64,000 bases of DNA from Clostridiaceae bacterium (GTDB lineage: Bacteria > Bacillota > Clostridia > Peptostreptococcales > T1SED10-28), in the NCBI GenBank assembly GCA_003554105.1, contig PWFQ01000060.1, forward strand, positions 117,531 through 181,530, given 5' to 3'. A program made the position numbers and the translations under genes. The notes beneath the pieces are model-generated. The model was not told the DNA's origin. It worked only from the letters and a program-made list of their open reading frames with translations, and did not search any database. How positions within the stretch are numbered: the first letter of the stretch is position 1; the number at the start of each line of letters is the position of its first letter. Below, one piece after another: positions 8,417 to 15,744 of the stretch.

Positions 8417-9925
8417 TTATGCACTTTGTTTCTCTTTTTTTATCTGATCTATCTCTTTAATTTTTTCCTCACTTTCATAGAAGATCTGTGACATCGGTAC
8501 ATCTTTTTCAAGAAGCAAAGCAACTGTATCCTTAATCATTTTTGAAGATCCGCAAATATACACTTGATAGTCTCTCAAATCATATTCTTTGATGCGATCC
8601 ATGACGTAGCCCTTCGGCGTTTCTGTTAATTTTGGTCTCGAGGCAACAGGTAAGTAGTGGAACCGTTCATCCATTCTCTCTTTCTCCTTAAAGAATTCAT
8701 GATAGAGAAAATCCTCTTCCGTTCTTTGTCCGTGAACAAATTTAACATCATCAATTCCAGAGCCTATGGCTAGGACCTCTTCTGAAAGTCCGATAAATGG
8801 TGTCATTCCGATTCCGTTCCCGATAAATAAGTGCTTTGAATGATTTTTCAAGACCAGTTCATCACCCATCGGACCTTCCAGTTCCACCTCTTGCCCAGCT
8901 TTATAATCGTTGAAAATTTGTTCTGTACCAAATCCTTTGTCAACCTTCTTTACAATGACTCTCATCGACTTGCCACTATGATCATATGATGCGATCGAAT
9001 ATGCCCTGAAGGTGTCCTCGGGATTCTTGAGCTTCAATAAAACGAATTGTCCGGATTTATAGGGAAGGATTTTCGGTGAGATAAAAGAAAATACAAATTC
9101 TTTGATATCCTTTTGGAGTTCGTTAACCTCTTCAATTCGAGCAGTAATTTTTTGTCTATCCCTATATCCTTCCAGATCTGTACTCCTTTGAGTTTCCAAA
9201 GCGTTCCTTTCATTCTGGAAGCATAGAATTCCGGCTGGACAATTTTCAACACAGGTTCCACAACGAATGCAGTTTATGTCATCAAACTGGTTGCTGTCTG
9301 AAAAATTCGTGTAGGGCTCCAACTGAAAAGGACAAACCCTTGCACACTTTCCACATTGATGACATTTTTCTTTGGCTTCAATCGTTAACCGATGATCAGT
9401 TTCGTTGTTTGCTTTGAACATTTTTCCAGCTTTATAGCTTATTTTCTCTAATGTCCCCATAGGACAGAACTGGCACCACGTTCTTGCGTTCGTTAATAGT
9501 GCTAATAATCCTCCTGCGATCAATACCATCAGGTACGTCCTGGCGAAAACCATTCCTAACCGGTCAGGAAATGATGCTGTTCCCCATGCCTGAGCCGCAG
9601 CAAAGATTCGATTGGTAAAATTGTACATGAAAAACAGAAAAAAACCGATCACCATAGCTTTAGATTTCAAAAAACCGGGAATTTTTGCATTTCGACTTAT
9701 TGGATGAATGAGTGTGTCAAACAAGCTGCCATGAGGACATATGTTTCCACACCAAAAACGCCCATTGAAAAATGCCGTAAGAGTAAGACCTGCCATGATG
9801 AAAATCACCGCTAAACCCAACTTCGGTTCCCATAGACCTCCTAGTGCGACCAGCATTGTAAAAATCCATCCGAATTTCCTTAAAACTGTGAAAGAACGAT
9901 TCGTCTTAATATAATAATTTACCAT
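8417..9925 (-). CDS. fused membrane polyferredoxin / FAD-NAD(P)H oxidoreductase
   Basis: 502 aa fusion. Residues 1-165 form a NapH/NosR-like membrane part with several helices and two Cys motifs (CGNICPHG about 59-66 and CQFCPMG about 151-157). Residues 185-235 form a two-cluster ferredoxin (CHQCGKCARVCP and CIRCGTCVENCP). From about 260 a ferredoxin-NADP reductase-type flavin and NAD domain follows, with FAD motif RAYSIAS, nucleotide motif GNGIGMTPF and YICGSS near the end. It could pass electrons between NAD(P)H and the membrane or extracytosolic flavins; direction and partner are inference. SD AAGGAGG before ATG 9925. A strong promoter with a CsoR-like palindrome at the transcription start region precedes it. 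Confidence 0.85.
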   Translation of the reverse strand: MVNYYIKTNRSFTVLRKFGWIFTMLVALGGLWEPKLGLAVIFIMAGLTLTAFFNGRFWCGNICPHGSLFDTLIHPISRNAKIPGFLKSKAMVIGFFLFFMYNFTNRIFAAAQAWGTASFPDRLGMVFARTYLMVLIAGGLLALLTNARTWCQFCPMGTLEKISYKAGKMFKANNETDHRLTIEAKEKCHQCGKCARVCPFQLEPYTNFSDSNQFDDINCIRCGTCVENCPAGILCFQNERNALETQRSTDLEGYRDRQKITARIEEVNELQKDIKEFVFSFISPKILPYKSGQFVLLKLKNPEDTFRAYSIASYDHSGKSMRVIVKKVDKGFGTEQIFNDYKAGQEVELEGPMGDELVLKNHSKHLFIGNGIGMTPFIGLSEEVLAIGSGIDDVKFVHGQRTEEDFLYHEFFKEKERMDERFHYLPVASRPKLTETPKGYVMDRIKEYDLRDYQVYICGSSKMIKDTVALLLEKDVPMSQIFYESEEKIKEIDQIKKEKQSA

Positions 9926-9944
9926 TAACCCGCCTCCTTATCCT

Positions 9945-9996
9945 CCCCCCAAGGGGGTGTCTTTTACATTGTAGCGAAGAATCTCTCTTTTGTAAA
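9945..9996 (-). promoter_or_regulatory. promoter and C/G-rich operator of the polyferredoxin/reductase gene
   Basis: Minus-strand TTTACA (9991-9996) and TACAAT (9968-9973) have a 17-bp spacer. About 8 bp downstream of the -10, near the expected start point, lies CACCCCCTTGGGGGG (9945-9959). It aligns with the palindrome in the OsmC-like promoter (13 of 15 positions by eye). Confidence 0.55.
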
Positions 9997-10000
9997 GGAC

Positions 10001-10028
10001 AAAAAAAAGCCCCTGAAATAAAGGGCTT
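10001..10028 (-). terminator. terminator of the response regulator-GGDEF-HD-GYP gene
   Basis: Minus strand AGCCC...GGGGCT stem with an A/T-rich loop followed by eight T. Confidence 0.75.
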
Positions 10029-10029
10029 C

Positions 10030-10062
10030 TTAGGATTATTGCTTAGGATTATTGCTTAGGAT
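10030..10062. repeat. 13-bp tandem duplication at the 3' end of the 10056 gene
   Basis: TTAGGATTATTGC occurs twice directly in tandem (10030-10042, 10043-10055), then partly again as TTAGGAT. The last partial unit includes the stop codon, so it looks like a recent slippage event downstream of the gene. Confidence 0.85.
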
Positions 10063-11873
10063 GGATCGAGCTCTGGAACAACTTTCTGCAGGAAAATATC
10101 AAGGATTTCCGGATCAAAGCAGGTTCCTTTATGTTTTTTCATTTCCTCAACTGTTTCTTCAACTGATAAGGGCTTCATATAGAAGGTCGTTTGTGTGACG
10201 GGGTAAAACAACCCTCCCCTTAGTCCGTCATAAAAATCCAGTACGTACATCACTCTAGCAAGGAATGGAATCTCTCTTCCCTTTAATCCATTTGGAAACC
10301 CCGTCCCATCGAAGTGCTCATGATGGTGCAGCACTTCCTCTGCGACTCCCTGAAGCGAAGGAAAAGTATTTGCAATACGAAAACCAACCTCCACATGGGT
10401 TTTATAGTGTTCCCATTCGGTTTCAGTCAGCTCTTCTCCTTTATTAAGGATGTGCTTGGGAATTGAGATCTTTCCAAGATCATGGATCTTTACTAAAAGT
10501 TTCAGCTTTTCCAGATGAGTTTTATTAAGCTGAAGAAAAGGTCCTAACAGCTCAGCTGAACGATGGATTTCTTCCGTATGCTGCATAACAGAATATTCTT
10601 TCCCATAGAACTTATCGACAAAATTATGGAACAACGGGTTTTCCAACTTCTCTTTTGTTTTAATTTTATCTCTATACATTCGGTCTTCCGCTTTTTTTAT
10701 AACAGCTGTAATATCCTGTTTTAGTCGACTTTTCGTTGCAAGTCCCACTGCAATGCTGATCGGCATCGGTTCCATATTTCGAGTCTTGGATTCTTTCCGA
10801 ATCCGATTCATGATTTTTTCAGCATCCTTTCCAGGGGTACCGGGCAGAAGAATTGTAAACTCGTCCCCTCCCCACCGGGCAATAATATCGTCCTCCCGAA
10901 TCATTTTTTTGAGAATCTTGCCAGCCTCTATAAGAAGTTCATCTCCTTTTTTGTGACCGAAAATATCGTTAGCCAGCTTCAATCCATTTACATCGCAGAT
11001 CATAATGCTGAGGGGAATATTTCTTTTTACATCAAGTCTTCTCAACTCTTCATCGAAAAACTCTCTGTTATAAAGGCCTGTCAATGCATCGTGATAACTT
11101 AAATAACGGATTTTTTCCTCTTTCATATTTTTCTCTGTTATATCCTCAGCAGAACTTACCACATATTCCACAATTCCATGCTCATTTACTTTAGGTGTCT
11201 TGGTGATGGCAAGCAGTCGCTTCTCTCCAAATCCGTTTCTTACCCAGTGACTTTCATTGATTTTTTCTCCATTTTCAAAAACTCTGTTATTGCTGCGAAT
11301 CGTCTCTTCCAGTTCTTCAGGGGCAATCACCTCACGTATAGGGGCATTCTCAACATCCTCCCGTTTACGATTAAGAAATGAAGCAAAGCTTTCATTTACT
11401 TTCCCCAAAGTCTTGGAATCTTTTAAGTACCAAACAAGAGTGTCTATATGATCAAGCAAAAGCGACTGATCTTCTATTGTTTTTTCCAACCCCTTCCTTG
11501 CGTTACTCAAGTCTAATTGGGTGCGAATGCGCAGTAAAATCTCCTCTTTGTAGAAGGGTTTCGTGATATAATCTTCCGCCCCCATATTCAGTCCTTTGAT
11601 TTTATTTTCTTTTTCTACAAGAGCAGTTACGAAAATAATTGGAATATCTTTTGTTTCCTCATTGCTCTTAAGGGTTCTGCACATGTCGTATCCGTCAATA
11701 TCCGGTATCATAATGTCCAGCAAAATTAAATCCGGTGCGTTGCTTTCGATGACCTTAAAAGCCTCCCGCCCACTGGTGGCAGTTGAAATTTGATAGTCGC
11801 TCCCCTTCAAAACAGTGCTCAGTATTTTCAGGTTGATAACGTTATCATCGACAACCAAAATATGCTCCTTCAT
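10056..11873 (-). CDS. response regulator with PAS, GGDEF and HD-GYP domains
   Basis: 605 aa c-di-GMP signalling protein. An N-terminal receiver domain (about 1-120; VVDDN, phospho-acceptor Asp in LLDIMIPD, TALVEKE) is followed by PAS (about 125-250), GGDEF (about 260-425, intact GGDEF with an upstream RxxD inhibitory site REDD) and HD-GYP (about 430-600; HDLGK, HHEHFDGTGFP). The last motif reads GFP where the family usually has GYP. It could both make and degrade c-di-GMP. ATG 11873 is preferred over the GTG at 11888 because that GTG overlaps the SD GGGAGG. No kinase gene adjoins it. Confidence 0.92.
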   Translation of the reverse strand: MKEHILVVDDNVINLKILSTVLKGSDYQISTATSGREAFKVIESNAPDLILLDIMIPDIDGYDMCRTLKSNEETKDIPIIFVTALVEKENKIKGLNMGAEDYITKPFYKEEILLRIRTQLDLSNARKGLEKTIEDQSLLLDHIDTLVWYLKDSKTLGKVNESFASFLNRKREDVENAPIREVIAPEELEETIRSNNRVFENGEKINESHWVRNGFGEKRLLAITKTPKVNEHGIVEYVVSSAEDITEKNMKEEKIRYLSYHDALTGLYNREFFDEELRRLDVKRNIPLSIMICDVNGLKLANDIFGHKKGDELLIEAGKILKKMIREDDIIARWGGDEFTILLPGTPGKDAEKIMNRIRKESKTRNMEPMPISIAVGLATKSRLKQDITAVIKKAEDRMYRDKIKTKEKLENPLFHNFVDKFYGKEYSVMQHTEEIHRSAELLGPFLQLNKTHLEKLKLLVKIHDLGKISIPKHILNKGEELTETEWEHYKTHVEVGFRIANTFPSLQGVAEEVLHHHEHFDGTGFPNGLKGREIPFLARVMYVLDFYDGLRGGLFYPVTQTTFYMKPLSVEETVEEMKKHKGTCFDPEILDIFLQKVVPELDPS

Positions 11874-11920
11874 AATTAAACCTCCCACAAGTGGTTCTTT
11901 ACTCTTATTATAACAAATAT

Positions 11921-11954
11921 AAAAAAGGAAGCATAGAATCGCCGCTTCCTTTTA
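11921..11954 (-). terminator. terminator of the TPR-GAF-GGDEF gene
   Basis: AAGGAAGC and GCTTCCTT pair around an 11-nt loop, followed on the minus strand by TTTTTTAT. Confidence 0.82.
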
Positions 11955-11981
11955 GTGTCACACAGGATGACACTGGCTTTC

Positions 11982-14210
11982 TTAATCATTATAGACGACA
12001 AACTGTTTTTCTCTCACCGTACTTTTCGATTGATTCTTTGACTCATAAAGAGATTGATCTGCTTTATGCAAAAGCTCTTTCTTATCTTTTTTCGTAGTAG
12101 GGTAAATCGTTCCGCAGCCGATACTGATTGTCAGGTATGCATCTTTGTCTACCCCTTGATTGGGAATTCCAAGATTCTTCACTGCTTTACGGATTCTTTC
12201 TGCAATCTCTTTTGCTCCTTTTTCATCAGTGTCGGGCAGAAGTGCCACAAACTCATCTCCTCCATATCGCGCAGCTAAATCAGTTGATCGCATAAGAGAA
12301 CCTTCAATTGTTTTTCCCATTCGTTTGAGGATTTCATCCCCTGCCAAATGACCATAGTGATCATTGTACTCTTTAAAATGATCCACATCGATTAATAGTA
12401 CTGAGATCGGTTGTCTTTTTCTGATTGCACCATGCCATAAATAATCCAGGTTTTTATCGAAGCTCCGCCTGTTAGGAATTCCGGTTAAGCCATCCTGTTC
12501 GGATAACCTCTGTAATTTTTGATTTGCTTGCTCCAGTTCTCTTTGGGTCTCTCTCCTTTTGTTGATTTCCTCCTGTAATGCTTCTGATTTTTGCGCATTA
12601 TTCACTGCAATCGCAATATATGATGCCAGTGTTTTTACTGTATCCAGTTGATTTTCATTGTAGGCGTTTATCTTGGGACTTTGTACTGTGATTACTCCGA
12701 TTGCCTCTTCTTCGATGATCAGAGGCGCAAATATGACCGAATTCATAAGTTCTCCACCTCTACGGGTAATTCCTTCAATGTACTTATGATACTCTTTTTG
12801 AACGTCATTGATCATTACTTCCTTTTTATGATTAAAACACCATGCTGCCCAACTATAAGTACTCTCCAGTGAAACCAGAAAAGGTTTCTGTTGAGCCCCT
12901 TTTTCAATATATAGTTCATACTTAATTGCATTTTCAGCAGAGTCATATAGACCGACGCCGAATGACACGGCTTCCATGAGATGATTAACATTCTCATAGA
13001 GTCGGTTGAAAATGGTCTCCAGTTTTAAGGTTGATGTAATGCTTTGTCCGATTTCTCCTACAATTCTCATTTGACGGTATGTATAGCTTAACTCCTCAGT
13101 TCGATTTTCCAGTTCTCTAATTACGTATCGATAGGCTTTCGTCTCTTTCTGAGATTCCTCCAGCTGCAATTGAAAAGTAATGCTTCGCAGTTTTTCTTCT
13201 CTTCTTTTGGCTTCCGACTCCTTCGTTGCGATATAGAAGCCTTTGAAATGCTCAAAGGCCGCCTTTTGATTTCCAGCAGATTCATACAGGTTCCCTAATT
13301 TGGAATGAATGCTGGAGATTAAAGAATCTCCGTCAATCCCTTGTACAATGTTGAGTGCATCCAACAATGACTTTTCTGCGAGATCAAATTTACCAAGCTT
13401 CTCATAGGATTTTGCCAAGTCATCATATACATTGGCTTGATGATATTGGTCTTTCGTTTCATTGGAAATTTCAATGCTTCGATTAAATTCACCGATACTC
13501 TGCTCAAAACTTCCCTTTTCCTGATGGAGCTTACCCATCAAGTGATACCCATAGGAAGCAATAATTTTACCGTCATTTTCCGATGCATCCTTCAGCACCT
13601 GATGAATTACTTCCTCCGCTTGTTCATATTGATTGAGTTGCAAATATAAATCACCGATATTAAAACTCGGAATCACTTTTCCATAATCATCTCTAATTGC
13701 CAGATATTTCTCCAGACTGGACTTATAATAGGTCAGAGCAGTGTCATAGTCGTGGAGATTTTTATGTAATTCGCCGATATTATTAAGCAGACCTGCTTCC
13801 AATTCCGTTAAACTTTCATTCTTCGCAATCTCCAAGGCTTTGCTGTAATAGCTGATTGCCTGATCATAGATTTCCATAAAAAGATGAACATTGCCCAGTG
13901 CATTCAATGCTTCTGCCTCATAGATCCCTTCTTTGAGAGGTTTTGCAAGTTCAAGTCCTTTTTTTAGATTCTCTACGGCATCATTAAACCGTCCGAGAAT
14001 CCATAGACAGCGTCCGATCCTCGTATAACCCTCAGATTGTTCTTTTAATAAATAATGTCTGTTTGCAATGTTTAAGGCGGTTTTTGCTAAATTCAAAGCT
14101 TTTGAAGGGCTTTTCCGCTCCTCCAGTTTCGCCTGTTCCAACAATAGCCTTACTTTTTCCAAAGTGGGATCATTTTCATTATTTACTTTAATGTCATTTT
14201 TATTTTCCAT
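11982..14210 (-). CDS. TPR-GAF-GGDEF diguanylate cyclase
   Basis: 742 aa soluble signalling protein. Residues about 15-340 are tetratricopeptide repeats (repeated LGNVH, IGELH, IGDLY and LGNLYESAG units), followed by a coiled coil, a GAF domain (about 390-540), a second short coiled coil and a C-terminal GGDEF domain (about 575-735). The active motif GGDEF and an RxxD I-site (RSTD five residues before) are intact, so it should make c-di-GMP under product feedback. SD GGGGGCT before ATG 14210. A sigma-A-type promoter lies just upstream and a terminator just downstream, so it is monocistronic. Confidence 0.92.
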   Translation of the reverse strand: MENKNDIKVNNENDPTLEKVRLLLEQAKLEERKSPSKALNLAKTALNIANRHYLLKEQSEGYTRIGRCLWILGRFNDAVENLKKGLELAKPLKEGIYEAEALNALGNVHLFMEIYDQAISYYSKALEIAKNESLTELEAGLLNNIGELHKNLHDYDTALTYYKSSLEKYLAIRDDYGKVIPSFNIGDLYLQLNQYEQAEEVIHQVLKDASENDGKIIASYGYHLMGKLHQEKGSFEQSIGEFNRSIEISNETKDQYHQANVYDDLAKSYEKLGKFDLAEKSLLDALNIVQGIDGDSLISSIHSKLGNLYESAGNQKAAFEHFKGFYIATKESEAKRREEKLRSITFQLQLEESQKETKAYRYVIRELENRTEELSYTYRQMRIVGEIGQSITSTLKLETIFNRLYENVNHLMEAVSFGVGLYDSAENAIKYELYIEKGAQQKPFLVSLESTYSWAAWCFNHKKEVMINDVQKEYHKYIEGITRRGGELMNSVIFAPLIIEEEAIGVITVQSPKINAYNENQLDTVKTLASYIAIAVNNAQKSEALQEEINKRRETQRELEQANQKLQRLSEQDGLTGIPNRRSFDKNLDYLWHGAIRKRQPISVLLIDVDHFKEYNDHYGHLAGDEILKRMGKTIEGSLMRSTDLAARYGGDEFVALLPDTDEKGAKEIAERIRKAVKNLGIPNQGVDKDAYLTISIGCGTIYPTTKKDKKELLHKADQSLYESKNQSKSTVREKQFVVYND

Positions 14211-14278
14211 AATAAAGCCCCCATATTTTCGGAATCATAACGGCATCATGATCTTATCATTTTTAGATTATTAAAAAT

Positions 14279-14306
14279 ATTATACCTTTAAAATTATAAA
14301 AATCAA
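14279..14306 (-). promoter_or_regulatory. sigma-A-type promoter of the TPR-GAF-GGDEF gene
   Basis: Minus strand TTGATT (14301-14306), 16-bp spacer, TATAAT (14279-14284), about 70 nt before the start codon. Confidence 0.6.
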
Positions 14307-14346
14307 AGGAAAAGTTTAATCCGGTTTAGATAAATCCTGAAAATAA

Positions 14347-15183
14347 CTAATCAAAAACATAAGAACTGATATACTCCAAGCCTTTAGGGGTCTGTTGCTT
14401 GACTCTTCTAAAAGAACCTCTTATCCCCTCCTCTGTCAACACCAATTCAAAATGGGCCATTGCAATCCCCATATCTAAATAATGCAATTGATAACCGAAG
14501 GTTTTTGTTAACAGTTTCTTTTCTTGACAGTAAAAGTGGACTCCCTCCCGGAAAAAAATCATTCGCCATGGCTGCATGTTAACTGCTGAAGGAGCTAACT
14601 GAACTGCAACAACTGCTTTTTCCAGTCTTTCAAAGGATTTAAGTTCATCAGTGCCATTATTTGGATAGGGCATCTGAAAATAAATGTCATCCAGTGATTT
14701 TCTTTTTTTCGAAAGTGAAAGATGCTCACGGGCCTTATCCTGATCTTTAGGAGTTCCTAAAGCAATAATTGCTACAATGACAGTATTTTCATCGAGATTA
14801 AGTTCCCTGATCAGTTCTTTCTCTTTAAACTGTCCACCAATCCAGCATGTTCCTATTCCAAACATTGTCAGCTCTAATATAATTTTTTCAACGACCCTGC
14901 CTGTTTCCACAAGGAGATCTTCCTCTTTGACGTTTGTAACGATTAGATAGTGAGGAGCATGGATTTTTCCGTAGCTTCCAATAAAGCCTTTCAAAGAATT
15001 TTGAATCTCTTTACCATCCAGCTTTAAAAAAACACCGATTTTTTCCTTGAAGTCACCTTCAAGGTTTTTATTGATGGTGTTAACAACCTTTCTTGTCAGT
15101 TCTTCATTAAGAACATCATCTCTATACTTCCTGATGGATTTTCTTTTTTTGATTGCATTAAAGTAGCTTTGATCATTTATCAT
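14347..15183 (-). CDS. nitroreductase-family protein (putative TM nitroreductase type)
   Basis: 278 aa FMN-dependent nitroreductase-fold protein. The N-terminal RKSIRKY motif binds FMN; a second FMN-contact region is VQLAPSAVNMQPWR near residue 205, and GIGTCWIGG marks the central helix. The doubled layout with the APSAxNxQPW motif late in the chain is typical of the large clostridial nitroreductase branch. Substrate unknown. It starts 12 nt after methylglyoxal synthase and is probably co-transcribed with it. Confidence 0.85.
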   Translation of the reverse strand: MINDQSYFNAIKKRKSIRKYRDDVLNEELTRKVVNTINKNLEGDFKEKIGVFLKLDGKEIQNSLKGFIGSYGKIHAPHYLIVTNVKEEDLLVETGRVVEKIILELTMFGIGTCWIGGQFKEKELIRELNLDENTVIVAIIALGTPKDQDKAREHLSLSKKRKSLDDIYFQMPYPNNGTDELKSFERLEKAVVAVQLAPSAVNMQPWRMIFFREGVHFYCQEKKLLTKTFGYQLHYLDMGIAMAHFELVLTEEGIRGSFRRVKQQTPKGLEYISSYVFD

Positions 15184-15195
15184 AAGTATCCCTCT

Positions 15196-15618
15196 TTACC
15201 GTTCATAGTTTTCTTCAAAAAGTGGCGAAGTAATAATAAAATCCGCAGTGGATTCGTTGTTTGCGGTTAGAATATCATAGAGTACTGCAACCCTTAAAAG
15301 CGCTTTTACATCTGGATCATGGGGTTGCGCGGATAAAGGATCCCAGAAAAACACCATCATGTCAATCTTCTCTTCAGCAATTGCCGCACCGATTTGCTGA
15401 TCCCCTCCAAGGGGCCCTGACATATATTCCATTACGTTCAACCCGGTATGTTCATTTATTAATGCCGCTGTCGTTCCGGTTCCCATAAGCTCATGGTTAG
15501 CAAGAATATCCCGGTGTTGCTTCACCCACTGCAACAAATCTTTTTTACGATGATCATGTGCGATTAAAGCGATTCTTTTGCGTTTAAGGATGGTCTTCCG
15601 CTTTTTTGCTCTTTTCAT
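15196..15618 (-). CDS. mgsA: methylglyoxal synthase
   Basis: 140 aa enzyme converting dihydroxyacetone phosphate to methylglyoxal and phosphate, a bypass of lower glycolysis. Seen are the N-terminal IALIAHDHRK, the phosphate-binding GTGTTA, the catalytic GPLGGDQQIG and the WDPLSAQPHDPDVKALLR block. The N-terminus is very basic. ATG 15618 has the purine-rich AAAGAGAG upstream. Together with the VOC protein at 32129 this is the only methylglyoxal-linked gene in the window. Confidence 0.95.
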   Translation of the reverse strand: MKRAKKRKTILKRKRIALIAHDHRKKDLLQWVKQHRDILANHELMGTGTTAALINEHTGLNVMEYMSGPLGGDQQIGAAIAEEKIDMMVFFWDPLSAQPHDPDVKALLRVAVLYDILTANNESTADFIITSPLFEENYER

Positions 15619-15696
15619 ATTTACACTCTCTTTCCCGGGGCATATTTAACATCCCATTACTTCCATATACCCTTTTCGATGAATCAATAACAATTC

Positions 15697-15733
15697 ACAG
15701 AAAAAAAGGACTAGGGGTCACCCCTATTCCTTT
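15697..15733 (-). terminator. terminator of topoisomerase IV operon
   Basis: Minus strand AGGAATAGGGG and CCCCTAGTCCT form a long stem around TGA and are followed by TTTTTTT. Confidence 0.82.
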
Positions 15734-15744
15734 ATAAAATCTCT

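Noticed and set aside
14211..14346. c-di-GMP riboswitch before the GGDEF gene
   Set aside because: No conserved GEMM core is visible; only a sigma-A-type promoter is found.
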